From positions 62,001 through 126,000 of the forward strand of contig DAOTGJ010000003.1 in NCBI GenBank assembly GCA_035447065.1: a DNA stretch of 64,000 nt, written 5' to 3'. The first letter of the stretch is position 1, and each line of letters begins with the position of its first letter. Below the pieces are notes generated by a model. That model searched no databases, was not told the origin of the DNA, and was given only the letters and a program-made list of their open reading frames with translations. Shown in pieces: positions 16,307-23,780 of this stretch. The stretch is from CALEMW01 sp035447065. GTDB taxonomy: Bacteria > Krumholzibacteriota > Krumholzibacteriia > LZORAL124-64-63. Both the position numbers and the translations under genes were made by a program.

Positions 16307-18055
16307 TCAGTCCGCGTCGCCGTCGGGGGTGCGCGGCGGGCGGCGCTCGCGCAGCCAGTCCTCGCGCTCGGCGTCGGGCAGCACCTGCCCGTCGATGACG
16401 TCCACGAGGCGGTCCAGGGCCGGGTCCTCCCGGCGGGCCTGGACCAGCGACTCGGACTCGGTGGGAGCGATCTTGGCGCGCAGCTCCTCGCGGTGCTCGC
16501 GGCGCGCCTCGTGATCGCCGTCCACGAGCTGGAGCACCACGCTCTTGCCCAGGTGGCGGCGGGCCAGGTCCGTGACCGTGGCCAGCCCCTGCTGCACCTG
16601 CTGCAGGTGGAACTCCTTGTCCTGCGGGAACGAGAGCGCGATGCGCTCCGCCCCGTCCGGCGAGGGCACGCCCTCCAGCAGGCAGGCCGCCACGCCGGGC
16701 GCCTCCTGCAGCATGGCGCCCATGAACTCCGTCCAGCCGGGCACCGTGGTGGCGGCCGCGGCCAGGAAGGTGGCGCCGTCGCGCCGGGGCGCCGCGGGCT
16801 CGTCCGCCGGCCGGGCCACGGCCGCCGACGCCGAGGCGCCGCGTCCGCTCCCCCCCGCGGCAGGAGCCGCCGGCCGCGCAGGCCGCGCGCCGCCGCCGCC
16901 GCCGCCGCTCAGACCCTGGCCCGTCAGCGCCTCCAGGCGCCGCACCAGATCCGACAGCAGCACCCGCGACTCCAGCAGCGCCAGCTCCACCAGCATGCCC
17001 TCCAGCTGGATCCGCGGCTGGGTGCTGCGGCGCAGCCGCTCGTACCCCGCCGTGGCCCGGTCCAGCAGGGCCAGCAGGTCCTGGGGCGCGAAGCGGTCCG
17101 CCTGCCCCTTGAGCACCGCGATCTGGTCCTCCGGCAGGCTGATGCCCGCGGCCAGGGCGGGATCGATGGTCAGCAGCAGCAGGTTGCGGATGTTGCCCAC
17201 GAGCTGCTGGGCGAAGTCCTCCAGGCTCTGCCCCTGGGCCACGATGCGGTCCGCCAGGCGCAGCGCCGCCCCGGCGTCGTGGTCCAGGATCGCCTCGTTC
17301 AGCTCGCGCATGATGTCCGACTGGATGAGCCCGAACTGCTCCACCACGTCCTGCTCGGTCACCGCGCCCTCGCAGGCGGCCAGCACCTGGTCCAGGATGC
17401 TCAGGGCGTCGCGCATGCTGCCCTCGGCCTGGCTCACCACCAGGCGCACGGCGCCGGGCTCGATGGTGCCGCCCTCCTTGGCCACGATGGCCTCCACCCG
17501 CTCGCTCAGCTCGTCGCGCGTGAGCAGGCGGAAGTCGAAGCGCTGGCAGCGCGAGAGGATGGTGCGCGGGATGCGGTTGGGCTCCGTGGTGGCGAAGAAG
17601 AAGAACACGCGCGCGGGCGGCTCCTCCAGGATCTTCAGCAGGGCGTTGAAGGCGCCCTTGGAGAGCATGTGGACCTCGTCCACGATGAACACGCGGCAGC
17701 CGCCCTGGGCCGGCGCCAGCTGGGCCATGTCGCGCAGCTCGCGGATGTTGTCCACGCCCGTGTGGCTGGCGGCGTCGATCTCCAGGGTGTCCAGCCAGCT
17801 CCCGGCGGCGATGGCCTTGCAGGTGGCGCAGGCGCCGCAGGGCTCGTCGGCCGGCCCTTCCTTGCAGTTGAGGGCCTTGGCCAGCAGGCGCGCCACGGTG
17901 GTCTTGCCGCAGCCGCGGGGGCCGCTGAAGAGGTAGGCGTGGGCCAGCTTGTCGTTGCGGAGGGCGGCACGAAGGGTCCGGGAGACGTGCTCCTGGCCCA
18001 CCACCTCGGCGAAGGTCGAGGGTCGGTACTTGCGGGCCAGAGCGTGGTAGGACAT
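16307..18055 (-). CDS. dnaX: DNA polymerase III subunit gamma/tau
   Basis: A protein of 582 residues. I took ATG 18055 (MSYHALARKYRPSTF), the conserved family start; in-frame sequence upstream overlaps the SRP RNA. Motifs: GPRGCGKTT (Walker A), a zinc module (C-x8-C-x2-C-x2-C: CKEGPADEPCGACATC), IVDEVHMLS and the SRC sensor. A low-complexity Gly/Ala linker at about 380-420 precedes the tau-specific C-terminal region that contacts polymerase or helicase. The clamp loader works at replication forks. The gene follows SRP RNA directly and leads ybaB-recR. Confidence 0.98.
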   Translation of the reverse strand: MSYHALARKYRPSTFAEVVGQEHVSRTLRAALRNDKLAHAYLFSGPRGCGKTTVARLLAKALNCKEGPADEPCGACATCKAIAAGSWLDTLEIDAASHTGVDNIRELRDMAQLAPAQGGCRVFIVDEVHMLSKGAFNALLKILEEPPARVFFFFATTEPNRIPRTILSRCQRFDFRLLTRDELSERVEAIVAKEGGTIEPGAVRLVVSQAEGSMRDALSILDQVLAACEGAVTEQDVVEQFGLIQSDIMRELNEAILDHDAGAALRLADRIVAQGQSLEDFAQQLVGNIRNLLLLTIDPALAAGISLPEDQIAVLKGQADRFAPQDLLALLDRATAGYERLRRSTQPRIQLEGMLVELALLESRVLLSDLVRRLEALTGQGLSGGGGGGARPARPAAPAAGGSGRGASASAAVARPADEPAAPRRDGATFLAAAATTVPGWTEFMGAMLQEAPGVAACLLEGVPSPDGAERIALSFPQDKEFHLQQVQQGLATVTDLARRHLGKSVVLQLVDGDHEARREHREELRAKIAPTESESLVQARREDPALDRLVDVIDGQVLPDAEREDWLRERRPPRTPDGDAD

Positions 18056-18096
18056 GAGCTGGATTCGCCGCCTCGGTTGGAGGGGGGTGGAGAGGC

Positions 18097-18193
18097 GGGC
18101 CAGGCTGACGGAGCACACGACGGCTTCCGCGTACCGCTGCTACCTTCCGGTCCTGACGGGGTTAGCTCACCGTCGTCACCCCGGGCCTGACCC
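18097..18193 (-). ncRNA. ffs: Signal recognition particle RNA (small bacterial, 4.5S type)
   Basis: On the minus strand the apical domain GTCAGGACCGGAAGGTAGCAGC carries the invariant GGAA tetraloop and asymmetric loop that bind Ffh. Flanking arms (GGTCAGGC with GCCTGGCC) close a hairpin of about 97 bases, so this is the short form without an Alu domain. It lies between tRNA-Ala and dnaX, and the same order occurs in Bacillus. The exact ends are estimated from the outer stem. Confidence 0.95.
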
Positions 18194-18232
18194 ATCTGTC
18201 CTGTGCCGGGACCGCCGTCCCGGGGAATCGGG

Positions 18233-18308
18233 TGGTGGAGATGATCGGGATCGAACCGACGACCCCCACGTTGCGAACGTGGTGCTCTCCCAGCTGAGCT
18301 ACATCCCC
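18233..18308 (-). tRNA. tRNA-Ala (CGC)
   Basis: Acceptor GGGGATG/CATCTCC, with anticodon loop TTCGCAA between CCACG and CGTGG giving anticodon CGC. CCA is encoded. It reads GCG codons, which are frequent in this GC-rich genome. Confidence 0.95.
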
Positions 18309-18344
18309 ACCGGATTCGTATTCGCGATGTCGTGTCCGTGGACG

Positions 18345-18434
18345 TGGCGGAGAGGCAGGGATTCGAACCCTGGGAACACTCGCGTGCTCAACGGTTTTCG
18401 AGACCGCCCCGTTCAACCGCTCCGGCACCTCTCC
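18345..18434 (-). tRNA. tRNA-Ser (CGA)
   Basis: 90 bases with a long variable arm. Acceptor GGAGAGG/CCTCTCC, anticodon loop CTCGAAA giving CGA. CCA is encoded. Confidence 0.95.
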
Positions 18435-18454
18435 GCGTCCCGTCGGACGGAATC

Positions 18455-18542
18455 TGGCGGAGAGTCAGGGATTCGAACCCTGGGTGCCTTGCGACACACA
18501 CGATTTCCAGTCGTGCCGATTCGACCGCTCTCGCAACTCTCC
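18455..18542 (-). tRNA. tRNA-Ser (GGA)
   Basis: 88 bases with a long variable arm. Acceptor GGAGAGT/ACTCTCC, anticodon loop CTGGAAA between CACGA and TCGTG giving GGA. CCA is encoded. It is the first tRNA after the promoter at 18563-18591. Confidence 0.95.
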
Positions 18543-18562
18543 GCCTGAACTTTGGAGGCGGC

Positions 18563-18591
18563 AATATAGCACGGTCGATTCGGGAAATCAA
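18563..18591 (-). promoter_or_regulatory. Promoter of the tRNA-SRP RNA-dnaX transcript
   Basis: TTGATT and TATATT with a 17-base spacer on the minus strand, about 20 bases upstream of tRNA-Ser(GGA). It probably drives two tRNA-Ser genes, tRNA-Ala and SRP RNA, and perhaps reads into dnaX. Confidence 0.7.
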
Positions 18592-18606
18592 CTTAACGGC
18601 GGATCA

Positions 18607-19113
18607 TCATCCGTCAAGGGGTTCCGAGCCCTTTCCGGCCTGCCGCAACCGCCGGAAGAAGTCCCGGATCACCTCGCCGCACTCCTCGCCCAGGATGCCG
18701 CGCACCACCTCGAACTCCAGGTTGTACGGGTTGGCGGCCAGCAGGTCCGCCGTGGAGCCCACCGTGCCGGCGCGCGGGTCCGGAGCCCCGTAGACCAGCA
18801 GCCGCGGGCGCCCCAGCAGGATGGCCCCGCTGCACATGGTGCAGGGCTCCAGGGTGGTGTAGAGGGCGCAGTCGTCCAGGCGCCAGTCCCCCACCTCGGC
18901 CGCCGCGGCGCCCAGGGCCAGGATCTCCGCATGGGCCGTGGGATCCTTCAGGGCCTCCACGCGGTTGTGGCCGCGGCCGATGATCCGCCCGCCGCGCACC
19001 ACCACCGCCCCGATGGGCACATCGCCCGCCTCGCCGGCCTGGCGGGCTTCGTCCAGGGCCGCACGCATCCAGCGCTCATGGGTGGCGAAGCTCAGCTCCA
19101 GGTCGTCCAGCAT
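18607..19113 (-). CDS. tadA: tRNA adenosine(34) deaminase
   Basis: A protein of 168 residues. The cytidine-deaminase fold zinc site is HAEILAL (His and catalytic Glu) and LEPCTMCSGAIL (two Cys). MRAALDEARQAGEAGDVPIGAVVV is the family N-terminal block. TadA converts A34 to inosine in tRNA-Arg(ACG); that tRNA is encoded at 24620-24696. The gene lies just upstream of the tRNA-Ser/SRP RNA/dnaX cluster, as in Bacillus. Confidence 0.96.
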   Translation of the reverse strand: MLDDLELSFATHERWMRAALDEARQAGEAGDVPIGAVVVRGGRIIGRGHNRVEALKDPTAHAEILALGAAAAEVGDWRLDDCALYTTLEPCTMCSGAILLGRPRLLVYGAPDPRAGTVGSTADLLAANPYNLEFEVVRGILGEECGEVIRDFFRRLRQAGKGSEPLDG

Positions 19114-19188
19114 GCCTCTCCTGCCGCTCGGGTCCGCGGGGGAAGGTAGACCGGAGGTCCGCCGGAGACAAGCGCCCGGAAAACCCGC

Positions 19189-19217
19189 TTGACTTCAGGA
19201 TGATCCCTGAGTATTAC
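19189..19217 (+). promoter_or_regulatory. Promoter of the nickel uptake operon
   Basis: TTGACT and TATTAC with a 17-base spacer, 32 bases upstream of the first operon gene. The -10 box overlaps the first of two AGTATTA direct repeats. Confidence 0.65.
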
Positions 19218-19236
19218 GAATCTCAATTCAGTATTA
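19210..19236 (+). promoter_or_regulatory. Candidate NikR operator
   Basis: Two AGTATTA heptamers start 20 bases apart (about two helical turns) and flank a GAAT-N4-ATTC palindrome. The first overlaps the -10 box, so binding would block transcription. NikR operators in other bacteria are usually inverted half-sites such as GTATGA; the direct-repeat geometry here differs. The assignment rests on position and on nikR being in the same operon. Confidence 0.45.
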
Positions 19237-19248
19237 TTGGAGGTCGCC

Positions 19249-19947
19249 GTGCCCCTCGCCCCTCGCCCCTTGCTGATCGTCCTGCTGGCCCTGCTGGCCG
19301 TACCCGGCGCGGGCCGCGCCCATGATCTGATGCTGACCGCCGGCCCCGACGGCCTGCGCGTCCTGGTGGGCCACCCTGCCGGCGCGGAGCACGGCGCTCC
19401 GACCTCGGATCTGCCCGACTCCCTCCTGGCCGCGGCCTGGACCCTGGACGACGCGGGCCCCCTCCCCATCACCTCTCTGACCCAGCCCCTGCCTTGCCCC
19501 GCAGCCGCCCGCGGCGCCGTGGCGAGCGTGGATTGGGGCGCCTGGGCCGCCACCGACGCCGGCCGCCTGCCTCTGGCCCAAGCCCGGCCGACCGACATCC
19601 TGGCCACGAGCCGGGCCCGCGCCACCGTGGCCCTGCTGCGCGGTCCGCTGTCCACGGCCCCCACCACACCGGACCTGTTCATCCTCCCCCTCGGGGACCC
19701 CACGGCCGCCCGCCCCGGCGACAAGATCCGCGTGCGCATCCTGCGCGACGGCGCCCCCTGCCCCGGCGCCACCGTCCTGGTGGACGGCGATCCCCGCGGC
19801 GCCTCGGGCGCTGACGGCGAGCTCAACCTCCGCCTGCGCCACGGAGGCGCCCAGCTCCTGCAGGCCGTCTGGCGTGGCCCCGACCCCGCCGGCCAGGTGG
19901 ACGAACTCATCCTGGAGACGTCCCTCACCTTCCGCATCGAGGAGTGA
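19249..19947 (+). CDS. Periplasmic protein of nickel ECF transporter operon
   Basis: A protein of 232 residues. GTG 19249 is chosen because GGAGG lies five bases upstream; a TTG 12 bases earlier is embedded in that site. A signal peptide (residues 1-24) ends in GRA, and the mature protein starts HDLMLTAG. The middle has DLFILPLGDPTAARPGDKIRVRILRDG and GATVLVDGDPRGASG, the pattern of DUF4198 domains. Such proteins accompany Ni/Co uptake systems and are thought to handle metal in the periplasm. A histidine follows the cleavage site, a possible metal ligand. First gene of a seven-gene operon. Confidence 0.72.
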   Translation: MPLAPRPLLIVLLALLAVPGAGRAHDLMLTAGPDGLRVLVGHPAGAEHGAPTSDLPDSLLAAAWTLDDAGPLPITSLTQPLPCPAAARGAVASVDWGAWAATDAGRLPLAQARPTDILATSRARATVALLRGPLSTAPTTPDLFILPLGDPTAARPGDKIRVRILRDGAPCPGATVLVDGDPRGASGADGELNLRLRHGGAQLLQAVWRGPDPAGQVDELILETSLTFRIEE

Positions 19948-19949
19948 TC

Positions 19950-20369
19950 ATGCGGCCCGCCCTGATCCTGCTGCTCGCCCTGCTGCCCGCCGCCGCCGAC
20001 GCCCACGGCGTGTCCGGCGCCGTGACCCGCGACCGCGCCGTGATCGTGACCTTCACCTACGCCGACGGCGCCCCCCTGGCCTTCGCCCGCGCCCGCGTGA
20101 TCGGCCCCGGCGACGCACGCCCCTTCGCCGCCGGCGTCAGCGACCGCCTGGGCCGCGTGGTCTTCCTGCCCGACCGCTCCGGCGACTGGACCGTCACCCT
20201 GGAGACCGACGACGGCCACGGCGGCACCCGCATCGTGACCGTGGACGAGGTTGGCGAGGCCGCGGCCGATGCCCGCCTCGGCCGCACCCCCCGCCTCCTG
20301 ATCGCACTGGCGGCCCTCGCCGTCATCACCGTGGCCCTGAACCGCTTCCTGCCGAGGAGCCGCCCATGA
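19950..20369 (+). CDS. Small periplasmic/membrane protein of nickel operon (NikL-like)
   Basis: A protein of 139 residues. ATG 19950 has GAGGAG at proper spacing; the GTG at 19944 would be too close. A signal peptide ends ADA, and the mature N-terminus is HGVSGAVTRDRAVIVTFTYADGAPLAFARARV, a beta-rich domain. A C-terminal membrane segment (about 113-131) anchors it. This matches NikL-type additional components of nickel ECF transporters, whose N-terminal histidine after cleavage can bind metal. It overlaps the next gene by four bases. Confidence 0.68.
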   Translation: MRPALILLLALLPAAADAHGVSGAVTRDRAVIVTFTYADGAPLAFARARVIGPGDARPFAAGVSDRLGRVVFLPDRSGDWTVTLETDDGHGGTRIVTVDEVGEAAADARLGRTPRLLIALAALAVITVALNRFLPRSRP

Positions 20370-21367
20370 GCGCCGTCATCCGCCGCGCCGTCATCCATCG
20401 CGCCGTCGTCCTGCTGTCGCTGCTGCTGCCCGTCGCCGCATTCGCCCACCACGGCGTCGCCACCCCCGGCGCCGTGGGCGTGTCCGGACCCGGCGCGCCG
20501 CTGGAGACGTCCAGCAGCGCCACCCTGCCCCAGGGCTCCTGGCTCGCCTACGTGAAGCTGGACCACGCGTCCTACGATCTGCTGACCCCGGAGCGCGACG
20601 ACGAGACCAAGCGCACCACCTACCAGATGTTCGGCCTGGGCTACGGCGTCACCCCGTGGCTCTCCCTCTACGGCTTCCTCCCCTTCCACGCCAAGACCGC
20701 GGAGGACAACGGCTTCAACACGGCCGGCTTCGTGGACCCCGCGTGGCTGGCGGTGGCCGGCTTCACGTGGGACGGCGGCCCGCGCCCCGTGGACCGCAAC
20801 GAGAGCCTGGACGACCTGGAGGACCTGCACTTCGCCCTCTGGCTGGGCGGCACCCTGCCCCTGGGCGACCCGGACACGGCCGACGCCGACGGCCTGCCGG
20901 ATCCCGGCAAGGCCCTGGGCTTCGGCGAACCGTCGTGGTCGGTGGGCGCCGCCGCCACCCGCTGGCTGGGCCGCTGGACCCTGGTGGCCGAGGCGTCGAC
21001 GGTGCTCTTCCAGGAGCACGAGTACGCCGACGGGCAGCGCGTGGCCTTCGGCACGGAGACGCGCCTGAGCCTGGCCGCCTGCGCCACCCTGTGGACCCGG
21101 CCGTCCAGCCGCACCCGCCTGGACCTGAACCTGGAGGCCGGCTACCTGGCCCTGGGCCGCGATGAAGCCGACGGCGTGGGCGAAGCCGGCACCGGCGGCC
21201 GCATCCTCTACGCCCTGCCCGGCCTGCGCCTGACCCGCGGCACGGTGAGCCTGGGCCTGGGCTGGAAGACCCCCGCCTGGACCGACCTCAACGAGGACGC
21301 GCTCCAACAGGGCGCCGAGGGCAAGGAGTCCGGCCGCCTCCTCGCCACCTTCTCCACGCTGTTCTAG
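20366..21367 (+). CDS. Outer-membrane beta-barrel protein in nickel operon
   Basis: A protein of 333 residues with ATG in an ATGA overlap. The signal peptide ends AFA and the mature part starts HHGVATPG. Alternating polar and hydrophobic strands (WLAYVKLDHASYDLL, YQMFGLGYGVTPWLSLYGFLPFHAK, TRLDLNLEAGYLALG) and a terminal Phe (FSTLF) indicate an outer-membrane beta-barrel of the transporter/porin type. Position inside a NikR-linked ECF operon suggests it lets nickel or a nickel complex cross the outer membrane. No TonB box is visible, so passive diffusion is more likely. Function is inferred from context. Confidence 0.7.
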   Translation: MSAVIRRAVIHRAVVLLSLLLPVAAFAHHGVATPGAVGVSGPGAPLETSSSATLPQGSWLAYVKLDHASYDLLTPERDDETKRTTYQMFGLGYGVTPWLSLYGFLPFHAKTAEDNGFNTAGFVDPAWLAVAGFTWDGGPRPVDRNESLDDLEDLHFALWLGGTLPLGDPDTADADGLPDPGKALGFGEPSWSVGAAATRWLGRWTLVAEASTVLFQEHEYADGQRVAFGTETRLSLAACATLWTRPSSRTRLDLNLEAGYLALGRDEADGVGEAGTGGRILYALPGLRLTRGTVSLGLGWKTPAWTDLNEDALQQGAEGKESGRLLATFSTLF

Positions 21368-21379
21368 GAGCGACGCCGC

Positions 21380-22018
21380 ATGCACGTGCCCGACGGATTC
21401 CTGGGACCCCAGACCTGGCTGCCGGCCGCCGGCGTGGCGGCGGCGGCCTGGTCCGTGGCCGCGCGGCGCGTGCGCCGTCGCCTGCGCGCCGAGACCATCC
21501 CCGCCCTGGGCGTGACCGCCGCCTGCTGCTTCGGCCTCATGCTGGTGGCGATCCCCCTGCCCGCCGGCGCCTCGGTCCATGCCACGGGCGTGGCGGTGCT
21601 GGCCCTGCGCTTCGGCCTCTCGGCGTCGTTCCTGGCCATCTCCCTGGTGCTGGCCCTGCAGGCGCTGCTGCTGGGCGACGGCGGCGTCACCTCGCTGCCG
21701 GTCACCGCCCTGGCGTTGGGCCTGGGCGGCGGCGCGGCGGCCGTCGCCACGCGACGACTGCTGTCCGGCCTGGGCCCGCGCGCGGCTCGTTTCGGCGCGG
21801 GCTGGACCGCGGTGATGACCGCCGCCCTGCTCACGGGCCTGGTCCTGGGCCTGCAGCCGCAGCTGGGACGCGACGCCGCGGGCGCTCCGCTCTACTTCCC
21901 CTTCGGCTGGCGCACCGTGCTGCCGGCCCTGCTCCTGCCCCACGCGGTGCTGGGCCTCATCGAAGGCGCCATCACCGTGGCCGCCCTGGACCGCCTGGGC
22001 GACCGGAGCGACGCATGA
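21380..22018 (+). CDS. nikM: ECF nickel/cobalt transporter substrate-binding subunit (NikM/CbiM)
   Basis: A protein of 212 residues with six or seven membrane segments. The start MHVPDGFL is the diagnostic N-terminus whose amino group and His2 bind the metal. The next conserved block, PAGASVHATGVAVL, supplies a further His. Adjacent NikR argues for nickel over cobalt. It overlaps nikQ as ATGA. Confidence 0.93.
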   Translation: MHVPDGFLGPQTWLPAAGVAAAAWSVAARRVRRRLRAETIPALGVTAACCFGLMLVAIPLPAGASVHATGVAVLALRFGLSASFLAISLVLALQALLLGDGGVTSLPVTALALGLGGGAAAVATRRLLSGLGPRAARFGAGWTAVMTAALLTGLVLGLQPQLGRDAAGAPLYFPFGWRTVLPALLLPHAVLGLIEGAITVAALDRLGDRSDA

Positions 22019-22578
22019 GCGCGCGGCTCTGGCTCACGGCCTACGCCGGCGTGGTGCTCGCGGCGTCGTTCCTGCACCGCGCGGAGCTGCTGGCGGCGCT
22101 GCTCGCGACGGTGCTGCTCGCGGCCGGCCGCCGCGCGCCGAAGGTGCTGAAGCGCGCCGCCCTGGCCACGCTCCTCTTCACCGGCGTGGTGGTCCTGCTG
22201 CACGTCACGCTGGAGCTGCAGCGGGGCGGCGACCCGTGGTCCTGGGCCCTGCGCACGCTCCTGCGCGTGCTGACCATGACGTCGGCCACCATGGCCCTGA
22301 CGCTGCGGGTGGACCTGATCCGCCTGCTGGCGCACCGCCCCGTTCTGGGCCCCGTGCTGCTGATCGCCATGGCCCAGATCGGGGCCGTGCGGCGTCTGGT
22401 GCGCGACACCCGCCGCGCCCTGCTCAGCCGCAGCCCCACCGCCCCCGGCCCGCGCACCTACGTGCGCCACGGCGGCGCCACCGGCGGCGCCCTGGTGCGC
22501 CGCGCGGCCCGTGAGATGACCGTCGTCACCCGCGCCATGACCTCGCGAGGAGCGTTCCTGGATGCTGATCCGCACTGA
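22015..22578 (+). CDS. nikQ: ECF transporter transmembrane (T) subunit (NikQ/CbiQ)
   Basis: A protein of 187 residues, shorter than most CbiQ proteins (about 220-250). Several membrane segments occur in the first 125 residues. The C-terminal half carries the coupling helices (QIGAVRRLVRDTRRALLSRS and AAREMTVVTRAMTSRGAF) with the Ala-Arg-type motifs that contact the ATPase. It overlaps nikM by four bases and nikO by 17. Confidence 0.85.
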   Translation: MSARLWLTAYAGVVLAASFLHRAELLAALLATVLLAAGRRAPKVLKRAALATLLFTGVVVLLHVTLELQRGGDPWSWALRTLLRVLTMTSATMALTLRVDLIRLLAHRPVLGPVLLIAMAQIGAVRRLVRDTRRALLSRSPTAPGPRTYVRHGGATGGALVRRAAREMTVVTRAMTSRGAFLDADPH

Positions 22579-23341
22579 GAACCTGACCCACGCCCACGAG
22601 GGGCGCCCCGCCGTACGGGACGTGAGCTTCGCCCTGGCCGCGGGCGAGCACGCCGTGCTGCTGGGCGCCAACGGCTGCGGCAAGTCCACCCTGCTGCAGC
22701 TGCTCAACGGCCTGGTCGAACCCGACGCCGGCGCCGTGCGCTACGACGGCCGCCCGCTGACCGACGCCCGCCGCGACGCCGCCTTCCAGCGCCGCTTCCG
22801 CGCCGAGACCGCCCTGCTCTTCCAGGACCCCGGCGCCATGCTCTTCCACGCCACCGTGGCGGAGGAGATCGCCTACGGCCCCCGCGTCCACGGCCGCGAC
22901 GCACCGGAAGACCGCGCCCGCCACTGGGCCGAGCACGTGGGCGTGGCCCATCTCTGGGACCGCGCCCCCTACGCCCTGAGCCGCGGCGAGCAGCAGCGCG
23001 TGGCCCTGGCCTCGCTGCTGGTCCTGGAGCCGCGCCTGCTCCTGCTGGACGAGCCCACCGCCTCGCTGGATCCGCGCTCCACCGGCTGGCTCGTGGATTT
23101 CCTGGCCGACCATCCCGCCGCCGTGCTCACCGCCACCCACAACCTCTCGCTGGCCCTGGAGCTGGGCGACCGCGCCCTGGTCATGGACGAGCAGCACCGC
23201 CTCTGCCACGACGGCCCCGCCGCCGATCTGCGCCGCGACCACGACACCCTGCTGCGCGCCAACCTGGTCCACACCCACCGCCACCGCCATCGCGACGGCG
23301 GCGTGGAGCACTCCCACTACCACACCCACGATTGGGACTGA
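22562..23341 (+). CDS. nikO: ECF transporter ATP-binding subunit with His-rich tail (NikO/CbiO)
   Basis: A protein of 259 residues. ABC motifs: LLGANGCGKSTLL (Walker A), LLFQDPGAMLF (Q-loop), LSRGEQQRVALASLL (signature), LLLLDEPTASLD (Walker B) and TATHNL (H-loop). The last 25 residues are packed with histidines (HTHRHRHRDG and EHSHYHTHD), absent from typical CbiO. This may store or sense cytosolic nickel. Confidence 0.94.
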   Translation: MLIRTENLTHAHEGRPAVRDVSFALAAGEHAVLLGANGCGKSTLLQLLNGLVEPDAGAVRYDGRPLTDARRDAAFQRRFRAETALLFQDPGAMLFHATVAEEIAYGPRVHGRDAPEDRARHWAEHVGVAHLWDRAPYALSRGEQQRVALASLLVLEPRLLLLDEPTASLDPRSTGWLVDFLADHPAAVLTATHNLSLALELGDRALVMDEQHRLCHDGPAADLRRDHDTLLRANLVHTHRHRHRDGGVEHSHYHTHDWD

Positions 23342-23342
23342 C

Positions 23343-23780
23343 ATGCACGACGGCCATCACCACGACCCAGCCGCCGACCCCACCATCCGCTTCACCGTGT
23401 CGCTGCCCGAGCGCCTCCTGGCTGAACTCGACGCACGCATCACCGGCCGCGGCTACGCCAGCCGCTCGGAGCTGGTGCGCGACCTGATCCGCAAGGCCAT
23501 GGTGCGCGACGCCTGGCAGGACGGCGCCCAGGAGATGATCGGCGTGCTGTCCCTGCGCTACGACCACCACCGCGCCGGCCTCACGGACCGCCTCCACGCC
23601 ATCCAGCACCGGCAGTTCGTGCACGTGCTCTGCACGCAGCACGTGCACGTGGACCACCATACCTGCGTGGAGACCATCGTGCTGCGGGGCAAGCCGGCCG
23701 AGATCGAGCAGATGGCCCTGGAGATCGCGGGCCTCAAAGGCGTGATGGAGGCGGAGCTGACCCGTCTGGGCGGGAGCTAG
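23343..23780 (+). CDS. nikR: Nickel-responsive regulator NikR
   Basis: A protein of 145 residues. The N-terminal ribbon-helix-helix is RFTVSLPERLLAELDARITGRGYASRSELVRDLIRK. The C-terminal ACT-like domain keeps all four nickel ligands, His89, His100, His102 and Cys108, equal to E. coli positions 76, 87, 89 and 95 plus 13. The N-terminus has an extra HDGHHH. It is the last gene of the operon, two bases after nikO, implying autoregulation at the operator near 19210-19236. It ends in a CTAG overlap with the convergent channel gene. Confidence 0.96.
   Translation: MHDGHHHDPAADPTIRFTVSLPERLLAELDARITGRGYASRSELVRDLIRKAMVRDAWQDGAQEMIGVLSLRYDHHRAGLTDRLHAIQHRQFVHVLCTQHVHVDHHTCVETIVLRGKPAEIEQMALEIAGLKGVMEAELTRLGGS

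Noticed and set aside
14784..18116. 1110-codon open frame on the minus strand
   Set aside because: It is out of frame with dnaX and recR and only its last 134 codons are real (the Roadblock-like protein from 15188).
15230..18190. 986-codon open frame on the plus strand
   Set aside because: It is antisense to recR, ybaB, dnaX and the SRP RNA, all of which are well supported.
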